64,000 bases of DNA from an uncultured Caryophanales bacterium (GCA_902464635.1 CABQKC010000010.1:1-64000); one strand, 5' to 3'. Positions 52,324 through 61,364 are shown, counted from the first letter of the stretch. A program made the numbers and translations. The notes: generated by a model not told the origin, from the sequence alone.

Positions 52324-52409
52324 TGGTGCCCGGGACCGGACTTGAACCGGTATGAGATCGCTCTCGAGGGATTTTAAGTCCCTTGCGTCTACCATTCCGC
52401 CACCCGGGC
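52324..52409 (-). tRNA. tRNA-Leu (anticodon TAA)
   Basis: A type II tRNA with acceptor stem GCCCGGG/CCCGGGC, long variable arm, T-loop GGTTCAAGTCC and anticodon loop CTTAAAA. CCA is encoded. It is last in the five-tRNA operon. Confidence 0.96.
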
Positions 52410-52417
52410 AGAATGTT

Positions 52418-52493
52418 TGGTCCCCCGCGCGAGGCTCGAACTCGCGACCCCTTGATTAAAAGTCAAGTGCTCTACCACTGAGCTAGCGGAGGA
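52418..52493 (-). tRNA. tRNA-Lys (anticodon TTT)
   Basis: Acceptor stem TCCTCCG/CGGGGGA, D-loop AGCTCAGTGGTAGAGC, anticodon loop CTTTTAA between TTGA and TCAA, and T-loop GAGTTCGAGCC. CCA is encoded. Confidence 0.96.
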
Positions 52494-52495
52494 AC

Positions 52496-52570
52496 TGGTT
52501 GGGGTGGCTGGGATCGAACCAGCGTATGAGAGAGTCAAAGTCTCTTGCCTTACCGCTTGGCTACACCCCA
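52496..52570 (-). tRNA. tRNA-Gln (anticodon TTG)
   Basis: Acceptor TGGGGTG/CACCCCA, typical Gln D-arm AGCCAAGCGGTAAGGC, anticodon loop CTTTGAC between AGAGA and TCTCT, and T-loop GGTTCGATCC. CCA is encoded. Confidence 0.95.
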
Positions 52571-52580
52571 ATAAACATAG

Positions 52581-52665
52581 TGGTGGGTGAAGATGGATTT
52601 GAACCACCGAACCCGAAGGAGCTGATTTACAGTCAGCCGCGTTTGGCCACTTCGCTATTCACCCA
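52581..52665 (-). tRNA. tRNA-Tyr (anticodon GTA)
   Basis: A type II tRNA with acceptor TGGGTGA/TCACCCA, anticodon loop CTGTAAA between GCTGA and TCAGC, a variable arm, and T-loop GGTTCAAATCC. CCA is encoded. Confidence 0.95.
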
Positions 52666-52694
52666 TGTTGTTTATTGGCGCGTTAATCCTTAGA

Positions 52695-52769
52695 TGGTGG
52701 ATGCTGTAGGGTTCGAACCTACGACCCCCGCCTTGTAAGGGCGATGCTCTCCCGCTGAGCTAAGCATCC
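52695..52769 (-). tRNA. tRNA-Val (anticodon TAC)
   Basis: Acceptor GGATGCT/AGCATCC, D-arm TAGCTCAGCGGGAGAGCA, anticodon loop CTTACAA, and T-loop GGTTCGAACCC. CCA is encoded. First in the operon. Confidence 0.96.
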
Positions 52770-52796
52770 GCGGGTGTCCGCAAAACGCGCTTGACT

Positions 52797-52825
52797 AATA
52801 TATCATTAAGACTAAAGAATAGCAA
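52797..52825 (-). promoter_or_regulatory. Promoter of the tRNA operon
   Basis: On the minus strand TTGCTA and TATATT have a 17-bp spacer, and the -10 box is extended by TGA. The start would be about 20 nt upstream of tRNA-Val. Confidence 0.7.
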
Positions 52826-52898
52826 CGCAAAAAAAGAAGAATTTTTTGTTTTTTTTATTTTTCTTGCTCTAGTAGCTTCTTTTAAGGGGGAAAACCAC

Positions 52899-52940
52899 TA
52901 AAAAAAGGCCCTTAGTTAGGTGCTCTAACATTTGGGCCTA
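52899..52940 (-). terminator. pgi operon terminator
   Basis: On the minus strand AGGCCC and GGGCCT form the outer stem, GTTAG and CTAAC an inner one, and TTTTTT follows. It ends the HAD-ispD-S1-pgi unit. Confidence 0.85.
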
Positions 52941-52955
52941 AGTTAGTTATTATTT

Positions 52956-54233
52956 TTAGAATCCAGGTTTTCCAAGTAAATGGAACATATTCTTCTTGTA
53001 TATTTCAACACCAGGTTGGTTAAATGGGTTGACTCCATTTAGATAAGCCGACATAGCGCATGCTCTCATGAAGAAATATAGAAGTTGACCTAAATTCCTT
53101 GAATCCATCTTATCGATTTCAATAACGATATTTGGGACTCCTCCATTTTCACTATGGGCAAGAAGAGTTCCTTCCATGGCTTTATTGGAGACAAATTTAA
53201 GCGATTTGCCTTCTAGATAATTTAATCCATCAAGATTATCTTCATCGTGAGGGATAATGACTTCTTCATCGTTATTCTTTACATCTAGAACAGTCTCAAA
53301 CAAGACTTTTGATCCATCTTGGATAAATTGTCCAAGGGAATGTAAATCAGTTGTAAATGTAGCGGAATCTGGAAGCAATCCTGATTTGTCTTTTCCTTCG
53401 GATTCTCCATAAAGCTGTTTCCACCATTCACCAAGTTGGACTAGATTTGGTTCATAGCTGACAAACATCTCGACTGGGTAGCCTTTTTCTTTGTATAGAT
53501 AATGTCTAGCAATGGCATATCTATAGGCTTCGTTAATGCTAGAAGTATCGCATTCATCTTTTCCTAATTTGGCTCCGAGCATAAATTCATCAATATCGAT
53601 TCCTGCAACGGCCATTGGAAGAAGTCCAACGGCAGTGAATACGCTATAACGTCCACCGACATCATCAGGTAAGACAAATCTCTCATAGCCATATTTCTTG
53701 CATAATTCTAGCAATGCGCCTTTTTTGGCATCGGTAGTGGCAAATATAGCCTTAGAAGCATTTTCTTTTCCAATCTGGGCTTCTAGTTGCTCTCTAAGAA
53801 GGCGGAATGCAATCGAGGTCTCGGTTGTTGTTCCGGATTTAGAAATTACATTGATAGCGAATTTCTTCCCCTTAAGCATCTTTAATACTTGGGCTACATA
53901 TTTGCTGGAAAATGTTTGGCCCATGTAGATGATTGGGAAGGAATTTTCCTTAAATAAACCATTGATGGCTTCTATTGCGGCCCTAGCTCCTAAATAGGAA
54001 CCACCGATACCAGCAACTACTAGGCAATCAAAGTTTTCCCTAATGTATTTAGCATCTTTTTTGATACGTTCGAATTCTTCTTTATCGTATGTGTATGGAT
54101 AATTAGCCCAACCTAGGAAATCATTTCCTGGTAAGGTCTTTTCATTAATTGCAGTGTTGATTTGAGCGACTTTTTCCTTAAAATCGGCTTCGTTTAGTTT
54201 GAAGCCTAAGTGTTCTAGATTAACTTTAATCAT
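52956..54233 (-). CDS. pgi: Glucose-6-phosphate isomerase
   Basis: A 425-residue glycolytic enzyme of the bacterial PGI type. VAGIGGSYLGARAAIEA near residues 73-89 and VISKSGTTTETSIAFR near 129-144 bind the phosphate, and GGRYSVFTAVGLLP near 190 is the PGI signature. The catalytic Glu/His region is GEWWKQLYGESEGK near 265. It overlaps the upstream S1 gene by 8 nt, so it is last in a four-gene unit. Confidence 0.97.
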   Translation of the reverse strand: MIKVNLEHLGFKLNEADFKEKVAQINTAINEKTLPGNDFLGWANYPYTYDKEEFERIKKDAKYIRENFDCLVVAGIGGSYLGARAAIEAINGLFKENSFPIIYMGQTFSSKYVAQVLKMLKGKKFAINVISKSGTTTETSIAFRLLREQLEAQIGKENASKAIFATTDAKKGALLELCKKYGYERFVLPDDVGGRYSVFTAVGLLPMAVAGIDIDEFMLGAKLGKDECDTSSINEAYRYAIARHYLYKEKGYPVEMFVSYEPNLVQLGEWWKQLYGESEGKDKSGLLPDSATFTTDLHSLGQFIQDGSKVLFETVLDVKNNDEEVIIPHDEDNLDGLNYLEGKSLKFVSNKAMEGTLLAHSENGGVPNIVIEIDKMDSRNLGQLLYFFMRACAMSAYLNGVNPFNQPGVEIYKKNMFHLLGKPGF

Positions 54234-54603
54234 TTTCTTTTGCCTCGATATTTGTTAATTCCTCTTTTATCCAAGATGGCCTTGCCTCTTCTAATGCCTT
54301 GAAATCAATTTCGCTTTCGTTGATTTTCTTGTGGCGGAAGGTTGCATGTCTTTCGCTTGGAGTCATTTGCTTCAAGGAGACCCTAACACTTTTTGTCTCC
54401 TTGTTAACATCAATGACCTTGACATTATAGATACTTCCAATGGTTATGAAAGAGGTAAATGAGCGAATGTAGTTAAAAGATACTTCGCTTATATGTAGCA
54501 ATCCTGTCCATCCTTCATCAAAAAGGAGGATAGCATAGCTAGAATAGACAGCGACTACAGTCCCAATGGCACATTCGCCTACTTTAGGAAGATATTCATT
54601 CAT
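54226..54603 (-). CDS. S1 RNA-binding domain protein (YugI/CvfD-like)
   Basis: A 125-residue protein with one S1 domain (about 6-78), including GLLHISEVSFNYI near residue 34 and VKVIDVNKETKSVRVSLKQM near 62-81. A charged tail follows. Members associate with ribosomes or mRNA and affect stress survival. It starts 1 codon before the ispD stop and overlaps pgi, close to the yugI-pgi proximity in Bacillus. Confidence 0.88.
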   Translation of the reverse strand: MNEYLPKVGECAIGTVVAVYSSYAILLFDEGWTGLLHISEVSFNYIRSFTSFITIGSIYNVKVIDVNKETKSVRVSLKQMTPSERHATFRHKKINESEIDFKALEEARPSWIKEELTNIEAKEND

Positions 54604-55307
54604 CTATTTAGTCCTCCTTTGATGTATTCGAAATAATTAAGATCGCTAACGTAATTTATTTTAATATTATTTTTGTCTCCTGGAACAATCGCGACGTCTT
54701 TTTTAAGTAATTTTACTAAACTAGCATCATCGCTTATTCCTTTCCTTTTATCTCCTTTAAGATGTGCTTTATAAATCAAGCCTAATTCAAAAGTCTGAGG
54801 AGTTTGTGCCTCATAGATTTCATTTCTATCCAAATAGGAATTTACTTTGTAATCGTTATTAGAGATAAAAACCGAATTAGGTTCTTTTATAGCAGTCACT
54901 GCAGCTTTATTGATTTTGGCGGATTCAACATTTTCCTTAATCATTTCTTGGGTAATATTTGGTCTATCTCCATCTTGAATCAAGACGATTGAATCGGGAG
55001 AAAAACCGCTATCGATAAGGAATTTAACGCCTTTATAGGAAGATTCTTGACGAGTCTTTCCTCCTTCAATAACAGCTTTTAGTTTGTTATTTGCATAAGC
55101 CTTCCCTATTTCTAGTGTTTTGTTTAGAGTCCCTTTTTTTCCGACAAGAACAATCTCATCGATATAAGGAGAAAGGCCTAATTCTTCAATAGCAAAAGAC
55201 ATTAAAGGACGGTTTAAAGCCAAAACAAATTGTTTTTCTTTTCCAAACCTTTCTCCGGATCCTCCAACAAGGACTAGGGCGATGGTTTTCTTTAATTTTG
55301 ATTTCAT
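54600..55307 (-). CDS. ispD: IspD/TarI family cytidylyltransferase, probable IspD
   Basis: A 235-residue nucleotidyltransferase. LVGGSGERFGKEKQF near residues 13-27 binds CTP, IQDGDRPNIT near 110 is the catalytic loop, AQTPQTF near 166, and KNNIKINYVSDLNYF near 213. IspD makes CDP-methylerythritol in the MEP pathway, and ispF in the same window favours this. The closely related TarI (CDP-ribitol) cannot be ruled out. It overlaps the S1 gene by 4 nt. Confidence 0.8.
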   Translation of the reverse strand: MKSKLKKTIALVLVGGSGERFGKEKQFVLALNRPLMSFAIEELGLSPYIDEIVLVGKKGTLNKTLEIGKAYANNKLKAVIEGGKTRQESSYKGVKFLIDSGFSPDSIVLIQDGDRPNITQEMIKENVESAKINKAAVTAIKEPNSVFISNNDYKVNSYLDRNEIYEAQTPQTFELGLIYKAHLKGDKRKGISDDASLVKLLKKDVAIVPGDKNNIKINYVSDLNYFEYIKGGLNR

Positions 55308-55308
55308 A

Positions 55309-56148
55309 TTAATCTAAGAATGGATTTTGGTTTTCTCTTAATTTAAGGGATTCATTGATTGCAATGCCTTGGATTATTAAGTGTAGTACTTTCTCTAAAT
55401 CCTTACCTGCACTATAATCGGCAACGCAGGAATAGTTGACTCTACCATCTTCATAAAGCGAAGCGACTCTATCTTCGTTCCCTTTTGGGTAGACTGCAAT
55501 AGATTTTCCCCCATTATTTTTAACAATAATCATGGATGGGATATCGGTCATTCCATCTCCTATATAAATCATATTGGAGTAGGGGATTCTTCTTTCTGGC
55601 TTCTTTTCATTTACGCCGGCATCATCAGTAGCATCATATACCCCTTTAGAAATCCTAAAGAAGTATTGGGTCTTTTGGGTGTAATTGATTGCAAGCTTAG
55701 GCCAGATTACTTCCCCACTGACTTTGTCGAAAATATATTCGCATCCGTATATCTGTTTAAATTTATCAGCAATTTGACATCCTTCGACAATTTCTTTGTT
55801 TCCAGAAGAGACAAGATAATGCTCTACTCTTACCCCGTGTTCCCTTCCATAATCATTAATCCTATCAAACCAAGTTGTTACACCTGGGAAGAATTTGATA
55901 GGCTTGCCACATTCTCTTAAAAAGGCTTTATCCATCTTAATGCCTTTTTCTTTCGCGACTTCTACCATTGTATAAAGGTATGAGAGGATTCTTTCACATC
56001 CGGTTTCAGAAGAAAATTTTCCAGTGCGGCCCCAGAATTCCTCCTTGCTCATGCCCATGGCGGGAATAAAGCCAAAATTTTGCATGTCAGTTGTGGCAAG
56101 GGTGGAATCAAAGTCATATAAAATTGCACAAATAGGTTTTTTGTTCAT
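55309..56148 (-). CDS. HAD superfamily hydrolase
   Basis: A 279-residue haloacid-dehalogenase-fold phosphatase. Motif I is LYDFDSTLA near residue 9 with both catalytic Asp, motif II is VSSGNK near 113, and motif IV is IGDGMTDIPS near 190. A helical cap lies between. The phosphoserine-phosphatase-like order does not define the substrate. ATG 56148 follows GGAGGG; an ATG five codons earlier contains that Shine-Dalgarno. First gene of the unit that ends with pgi. Confidence 0.88.
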   Translation of the reverse strand: MNKKPICAILYDFDSTLATTDMQNFGFIPAMGMSKEEFWGRTGKFSSETGCERILSYLYTMVEVAKEKGIKMDKAFLRECGKPIKFFPGVTTWFDRINDYGREHGVRVEHYLVSSGNKEIVEGCQIADKFKQIYGCEYIFDKVSGEVIWPKLAINYTQKTQYFFRISKGVYDATDDAGVNEKKPERRIPYSNMIYIGDGMTDIPSMIIVKNNGGKSIAVYPKGNEDRVASLYEDGRVNYSCVADYSAGKDLEKVLHLIIQGIAINESLKLRENQNPFLD

Positions 56149-56235
56149 ATTTCTTCCCTCCATTTCGAATTTATTATAAAGTAGATATTGCCTTAAGGCA
56201 ATTATGCCGTTGTATCCTTCTAATTAGATTTGGAG

Positions 56236-56241
56236 TAAAAT
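56236..56241 (+). promoter_or_regulatory. -10 box of a leaderless gene
   Basis: TAAAAT ends 7 nt before ATG 56249, the ideal distance for transcription to start at the codon. No Shine-Dalgarno. Confidence 0.45.
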
Positions 56242-56248
56242 AGAATAC

Positions 56249-56776
56249 ATGCAACCGTATCAAGTAATTCTATTAGTATTGATGTTAATCGTATTCGCCT
56301 ATATTGCCGCATTTTTATATGTTTTTTCCCATGCGAATGATTTTTCTATCGGCATAAAAAGAAAAAGCGATTCCCTTTCGGTTTTGCTAACTGAAAAGAC
56401 TTTAGCTCTTTCTAATATTGATAGATTGTTCAAAAATAGCGGGGTCGTGTATTCGAATTCCCAAGATAAAGCAGTCGCCGAGATGAATAATATTAAACTA
56501 GATCATCCTAATTATGAAGAATTAATAAAAAGCATTTCTTCAATCAAGAATGTTGAAGGGGTGTTATCTAGTTTATCTATTGATAATCAATGGGTCTTAG
56601 TAGATGAAAATATTGGGATAGAAAAAGATAGGGTTATTGATTTAGATAGGAATTTAAGAGCAGGCATTGCTTTATATAATGCCGATGTAATTGCCTATAA
56701 TTACTGGCTTTCCATTCCTGGATATAGGTTAGCCATGTGTTTAATTGGATATAAAAAGAAGAAAGTCATTTCCTAG
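56249..56776 (+). CDS. LemA-like membrane protein
   Basis: A 175-residue protein with an N-terminal membrane helix (about 6-28) and a helical soluble part. The end has LRAGIALYNADVIAYNYWLS, then IPGYRLA, matching the LemA pattern of two YN pairs followed by Pro. LemA proteins have a short extracytoplasmic tail with helical bundle, function unknown. It converges with the ABC-F gene (4-nt overlap of 3' ends). Confidence 0.72.
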   Translation: MQPYQVILLVLMLIVFAYIAAFLYVFSHANDFSIGIKRKSDSLSVLLTEKTLALSNIDRLFKNSGVVYSNSQDKAVAEMNNIKLDHPNYEELIKSISSIKNVEGVLSSLSIDNQWVLVDENIGIEKDRVIDLDRNLRAGIALYNADVIAYNYWLSIPGYRLAMCLIGYKKKKVIS

Positions 56777-58305
56777 AAATTAAGTTCATAATCGACTAGG
56801 CCGTCATAGAAATCTTTTTCGTGTGAAACTAATATTACTGCGCCAGGGAAGCGTTCAATCGCCTCAAATAAGGCATCTTTTGCCTTTTGGTCTAGGTGGT
56901 TAGTAGGCTCATCTAACATCAAGAAATTGCTTTTCCTTAAAGTCATGATGGCAAATCTAGCTTTAGTAACTTCGCCTCCAGATAGTTCCTTCATCTTCCT
57001 TAATGCAAGTTCTTTTCTAACCCCAACCGCGCCTAAAGCGCTTCTAATTTGGGTATTATTTAAATCTGGATATATTGAATGGACATATTCAAATGGAGAC
57101 ATGTTCAAATCCAATTTATCGTCTTGGTCAAAATAATTGATAACTGTTCCATCTAGCCATTTATAAGTCCCTCCTAAAGAAGGAATCTTATTCATGATTG
57201 TTTTTAATAAGGTAGTCTTACCAACCCCGTTTTGACCTAATATGGCAATCTTTTCTCCCTTTTTAAGGATAAAAGAAATCGGATCTAATAAAGGCTTTTC
57301 ATAACCTATTTCAAGCTCATTTACTATTAGAGGTTTTTCTCCGACTTGCTTTGAAAAAGGAAAAGAAAAGAATACACGTCCCTCCTCTTTTCCCGGAGTG
57401 GACATGATTTCAAGGTGCTCAAGTCTGGCGCGGTGACTTTTAGCCGCCTTGCTAGAAGTGGCCCTTACTATATGCTTTGCGATGAAATCTTCCTCTTTCT
57501 TAATATAACGTTGCTGGGCGTTATAGTTTTTCTCATATTGGATTTTATCTAATTCATGTTGGGTTTTATATTGTTCAAAAGTTCCCTTGTATCTAGTTAA
57601 CGTCTTGTTTTCTAGACAAAAAACAACCTCTGCGACTTGTTCTAAGAAAGCTTCGTCATGGCTAACTAATAAGAAAGCGCGTGGATAATCTTTTAAAAAT
57701 GAAGCAAGCCAGGCAACTTGGTTTTGGTCAAGGAAGTTAGTAGGTTCATCCATTATCAAGACATCATGTTCTTCTAGAAGCATCTTGGCTAGATAGGCTT
57801 TTTCTCTTTGTCCAGAAGAAAGCAGGTGCAATTCTTTTGACAAATCTTCATCATTAAAGCCTAATCCATTGGTCAATTTACCTACCTTTTCTTGTAGATA
57901 ATAGAATCCTGAATCAGAAAGGCGGTCTGCGATACGTTGGGCTTTATCTAATAATTTCTCAAAATCAGGCGGACACAAAGCTGCTTTTTCATAAAGGCTT
58001 TCCATTTGCTTTTCCAAATCGAATTGTCCCTTATAAACCCCATAAAGATAATCGCTTACCTTCATGTCTTGCTTTACTTTTAGTTGTTGATCTAGATAGG
58101 AGTAGGTGACTCCTCCTTCCCAGATTACTTTTCCTTCGTCCGGCTTTAAATCTCCAACTGCGATTGAAAGCAATGTGGATTTACCACATCCATTTACCCC
58201 GACTAGGCAAGCATGTTCTCCGCGGTTTAATTTCAAGGATACATTTGAATATAGTTCCTTGTCAGAGTAGTTAAATTTGATATTGTTTAATTCAAGTAAG
58301 GCCAT
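56773..58305 (-). CDS. ABC-F family ATP-binding protein
   Basis: A 510-residue protein with two ABC ATPase domains and no membrane segments. Walker A motifs are VGVNGCGKST near 36 and LGQNGVGKTT near 353; signatures are LLSSGQREKAYLAKML near 160 and LSGGEVTKARFAI near 440; Walker B are LIMDEPTNFLD and LMLDEPTNHLD. The Lys-rich linker lies at about 240-300. ABC-F proteins act on ribosomes, some giving antibiotic resistance; subfamily not determined. No strong Shine-Dalgarno; GATAAT lies 12 nt upstream. Confidence 0.93.
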   Translation of the reverse strand: MALLELNNIKFNYSDKELYSNVSLKLNRGEHACLVGVNGCGKSTLLSIAVGDLKPDEGKVIWEGGVTYSYLDQQLKVKQDMKVSDYLYGVYKGQFDLEKQMESLYEKAALCPPDFEKLLDKAQRIADRLSDSGFYYLQEKVGKLTNGLGFNDEDLSKELHLLSSGQREKAYLAKMLLEEHDVLIMDEPTNFLDQNQVAWLASFLKDYPRAFLLVSHDEAFLEQVAEVVFCLENKTLTRYKGTFEQYKTQHELDKIQYEKNYNAQQRYIKKEEDFIAKHIVRATSSKAAKSHRARLEHLEIMSTPGKEEGRVFFSFPFSKQVGEKPLIVNELEIGYEKPLLDPISFILKKGEKIAILGQNGVGKTTLLKTIMNKIPSLGGTYKWLDGTVINYFDQDDKLDLNMSPFEYVHSIYPDLNNTQIRSALGAVGVRKELALRKMKELSGGEVTKARFAIMTLRKSNFLMLDEPTNHLDQKAKDALFEAIERFPGAVILVSHEKDFYDGLVDYELNF

Positions 58306-58414
58306 AAGCCTACATATATTATCAAACTAATTATCTTTTAGATATTTTTTAAATTTATTTTCTATCCATCAAACAAATCATTATCTATAATATTTTCCGT
58401 TTTGGAGGTTTTTT

Positions 58415-58999
58415 ATGGCAACAAAAGAAAAAACTAAATCAAGTGTAAAATTGAGTAGGGCTCATATTTTCTTCCTAGTCGCAGGATTATTGCTATTAGT
58501 TCGTTTCTTAGTAAATGGGGGAGTACCTAGTTTAAATGATCCGCTTAAGTTTGTAGTGGGCATATTTGAGCTTATATTAATTATCGGATTCTACGTATTC
58601 TTTTTAGTAGGTGCGAAGAGCTGCTCAGGCACATTAAGGGCATTTGCTCCCGCATTGCTATTAATTATCATCGACGGACAATATAGTTCAGTAGCAGGGA
58701 ACAATGCTGCAAGCAATGTTATTAATAGCATTGCCAAGATGGCATATCTATTAATAATTGTCTGCGGATTCGTATTTTTATTTATCCATCATAAATTAGT
58801 CGGCATGGTATTTGCTTATGGTAGCTTTGTCTATGGTTTATTTATCCTAGTTTCCTATATAGTCACCGCGATTATGGATGGGGTAAATGGAACATTCTCT
58901 TGGCAAGCAATGCTAGATGCTATGCTTTTATTCTTTGGTTTTGCGTTAGTATTTGCTGGGTCTTATCTAACTACTAAAAACAAAGACTGGAGTATCTAA
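58415..58999 (+). CDS. Hypothetical multi-pass membrane protein
   Basis: A 194-residue protein with about six hydrophobic segments (near residues 18-36, 46-66, 71-88, 105-128, 132-153, 164-186) and a short Lys-rich N-terminus. I recognise no family. TTGGAGG precedes the ATG, TATAAT lies upstream at about 58386-58391, and a strong terminator follows, so it is a single-gene unit. Confidence 0.72.
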   Translation: MATKEKTKSSVKLSRAHIFFLVAGLLLLVRFLVNGGVPSLNDPLKFVVGIFELILIIGFYVFFLVGAKSCSGTLRAFAPALLLIIIDGQYSSVAGNNAASNVINSIAKMAYLLIIVCGFVFLFIHHKLVGMVFAYGSFVYGLFILVSYIVTAIMDGVNGTFSWQAMLDAMLLFFGFALVFAGSYLTTKNKDWSI

Positions 59000-59019
59000 T
59001 TAATTCATTCAAAACGAAA

Positions 59020-59049
59020 GGCACCTAGATAATTCTGGGTGTCTTTTTT
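59020..59049 (+). terminator. Rho-independent terminator
   Basis: GGCACCTAGA pairs with TCTGGGTGTC (10 bp, G-T pairs) around TAAT, followed by six T residues. Confidence 0.9.
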
Positions 59050-59127
59050 ATTAATACATGGGTCGCTTATTTTTGATTAGAAATTAAAAATCTTTGTACA
59101 GTGTTTAACTTCTTTAGGTTTAAATGC

Positions 59128-59158
59128 TTGATATTGTTTAAGCCAATTCGTATATAAT
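59128..59158 (+). promoter_or_regulatory. Promoter of the 6S-like RNA
   Basis: TTGATA (59128-59133) is followed after 17 bp by TATATAAT (59151-59158). Transcription would start near 59164. Confidence 0.65.
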
Positions 59159-59163
59159 AAAGA

Positions 59164-59336
59164 TGCTCAACCGAGCAAAATAAAGAGGCCTATTTTGTCC
59201 CCCTACATTATGCATTCGGAGCTCTGACTGAGGATAGTTGTTGTTGAAAGCCCACACTGGAGTGGGAATCCTGATACTTGACCAAGAGCCCCACCTCCCG
59301 CTTGGAGAGGGTAGCACAGGGCTTCTTTTTCTTTTT
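59164..59336 (+). ncRNA. ssrS: Probable 6S RNA
   Basis: An independent, about 170-nt RNA with its own promoter and a T-run end. GAGGCCT (59185-59191) pairs with GGGCTTC at the 3' end. GGAGCTCT pairs with AGAGCCCC, with an apical CCCAC-GTGGG hairpin. The 3' strand of the internal loop can form CTCC-CGCTT-GGAG, like the 6S central-bubble hairpin. 6S binds housekeeping RNA polymerase. It lacks the SRP RNA domain IV sequence. The assignment is by structure and size only. Confidence 0.6.
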
Positions 59337-60804
59337 ATTTTATCGTGGATAGTTTTGCCTTCGCGTATTGGCTAAAACTAAGGTTATTCGCATTATCTTT
59401 ATTCGAATTAGATAAATGGAATTGGCTAGAGAAAGCATTGAATCTATCAACATCTAAGTATTTATTAGCAAAAGAAATACAATAGGATTCATATCTTTCT
59501 TTGTATTCCTTTATGACTGGATATGATTTCGATTTAGATGAATTTTTATCTTCAATAATTAATCTCCATAGCAAAGGGTTAGGTTGTTCTTTATTAGAAG
59601 AGCCAAGTTCTTGATGTGTGTAGTTATATGGAATGTTTTCCATATGTATTTCCCAGTCCTTTAATATTCCTAGACACCTATCGAAATCATAAGGAATGAA
59701 ACTCATCTTGTTTGTCTTGGAATTGAAATAAATATAGTAATTATTTGAATTATTCCTTGAATCGTCAGGATTTCCCATTACCCAGCACATGGCTTGGTAT
59801 TTTAATATTTGATCTACTTCAATTAATGAATCTAGTGTTGTTTTAAATGTCTCTGCAGCGGATTTATCATCATTAACCGTATTGATTAGGTTTTCTAAAA
59901 TGCTGTGGTTAGGTTCTTTATCATTAGTTTTTAAATCATAAGAAGGATGATAGTTAGGCGATTCAACTCCGATTTTAGAGATGCTATCTTTAGTTAAAGA
60001 AGCAGGACCCATATTTGTATATGTTGATTTATATAGGTTTCCTTTTGCTTCGTCTTTGCTTAAACGTTTTTTAAGGAAGTCTTTATCAATTGTTTCCATT
60101 AACTGATAAGTTTGGGTCAAAGTATCGGACTCAGATTTGATATTAACTTTTACAAGATTTACATGTTGGGCAAATATTCCTTCATTAGCAAAAGCATCGT
60201 AGGCATATATTTGCTTTGTAAATGTTAGATCGCTTTCTTTATTCCATTTAAGGTCGAATTTTTGTTGATTTGCAAAAAGTCTATTTTTCCTTTTGCTACG
60301 TTCTTCTTTATCTTCCCAAGAACGAACATAATAATCGTTATCGCTAGAATCATCAAAAGTTTGTTTCAAAGACAATTTTAAATGAATGGGTGCTCTAAAT
60401 TTACCATTTTCATCAACAAAATTTTCATTCCTAGATGAATTTCCCTTCATTCTTGCACCGACTTCATCGAATGTATAAATTCTCCCATTTAAATTAACTT
60501 CCATCTTACATGGGTGATACATTTCTTTTTTATATTCATCAGAAGAATACTTGGCTAATTTATATATGGCTTGATTTGTAAAATCTAAGTTTATCTCGAC
60601 TTTAGAGGTCGGATTAAAAATCTCTTCGTATAATTCTTCTTGGGTCTTGCCCTCTTCTAAAACGGAAGAAGAGACATTTGAAGTTGTAGAACTGTCTTTA
60701 CTGGAATCTTTTTCCTCGTTAGAACTACTGATTCCAAGGGTAAACGAACAACTACATACTCCAAATATTGATACAGCCCCTAAAGATATTAGTAATTTTT
60801 TCAT
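59335..60804 (-). CDS. CotH-like kinase family lipoprotein
   Basis: A 489-residue lipoprotein with signal peptide and Cys near residue 17-19 in FGVCSCS, then a Ser/Thr-rich linker (about 25-50). The body matches the CotH fold: GARMKGNSSR near 116-125, MGNPDDSRNNSNNYY near 342-356 and FIPYDFDRCLG near 369-379, which carry the ATP/metal-binding Asn and Asp of spore-coat kinase CotH. The sporulation role is not implied; extracellular CotH-like proteins occur in non-sporing bacteria. AAAGGA precedes ATG 60804. Confidence 0.85.
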   Translation of the reverse strand: MKKLLISLGAVSIFGVCSCSFTLGISSSNEEKDSSKDSSTTSNVSSSVLEEGKTQEELYEEIFNPTSKVEINLDFTNQAIYKLAKYSSDEYKKEMYHPCKMEVNLNGRIYTFDEVGARMKGNSSRNENFVDENGKFRAPIHLKLSLKQTFDDSSDNDYYVRSWEDKEERSKRKNRLFANQQKFDLKWNKESDLTFTKQIYAYDAFANEGIFAQHVNLVKVNIKSESDTLTQTYQLMETIDKDFLKKRLSKDEAKGNLYKSTYTNMGPASLTKDSISKIGVESPNYHPSYDLKTNDKEPNHSILENLINTVNDDKSAAETFKTTLDSLIEVDQILKYQAMCWVMGNPDDSRNNSNNYYIYFNSKTNKMSFIPYDFDRCLGILKDWEIHMENIPYNYTHQELGSSNKEQPNPLLWRLIIEDKNSSKSKSYPVIKEYKERYESYCISFANKYLDVDRFNAFSSQFHLSNSNKDNANNLSFSQYAKAKLSTIK

Positions 60805-60860
60805 ATAATTTTTCCTTTATTTGATTTGGTTAAAATAATATAGGTTATGATTAATTTTTT

Positions 60861-61322
60861 CTATAATTTATACCCAAAATAAACCCTTCCGGTTTCAATT
60901 GAAGCATTTAGTTTCTTATAGAATTCGATTGAAGAAGTGTTCCAATCAAGGCAACTCCATTCCATTTCTGTATATCCTTCATCTTTAATTAATTTAGAAA
61001 GCTGATAGAAAAATTCTTTTCCTAATCCTTGATGACGATATTCAGGCTTTATAAATAAATCTTCTAAATGTACTTTTGCCTTTCCTGAAAAAGAAGAAAA
61101 GATTGGATAATAAATCGCATAACCTAATGGATTACCTTCATTATTTTCTGCAATAATGGCAGTGGCTATATGTCTTTTAAATAACATGTATTCAAGATCT
61201 TCAATTGAAGCAGTCATGTCGTTTGGCCTTTTTTCATAGGAAGCCAATCCATTTATTAATTCATATAGTAATGTAATGTCTTTTTCGCTTGTTTTTCTTA
61301 TCTTTAAATTTGTTTGTTCCAT
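60861..61322 (-). CDS. GNAT family N-acetyltransferase
   Basis: A 153-residue acetyltransferase. The acetyl-CoA loop is EYRHQGLGKEFFYQL near residues 93-107, preceded by VHLEDLFIKP, and the end WSCLDWNTSSIEFYKKL near 119-135 is typical of diamine/small-amine acetyltransferases such as SpeG relatives. The substrate is not certain. AGGA lies 12 nt before the ATG. A nested hairpin occurs in the leader at 61365-61402. Confidence 0.88.
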   Translation of the reverse strand: MEQTNLKIRKTSEKDITLLYELINGLASYEKRPNDMTASIEDLEYMLFKRHIATAIIAENNEGNPLGYAIYYPIFSSFSGKAKVHLEDLFIKPEYRHQGLGKEFFYQLSKLIKDEGYTEMEWSCLDWNTSSIEFYKKLNASIETGRVYFGYKL

Positions 61323-61364
61323 TGCTTTATGTTCCTAGAAGTTTTAGTTGTTTTACTTTTTCTT

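Noticed and set aside
59164..59336. SRP (4.5S) RNA interpretation of the small RNA
   Set aside because: The SRP domain IV consensus with GGAAGGAAGCAGC-like sequence is absent.
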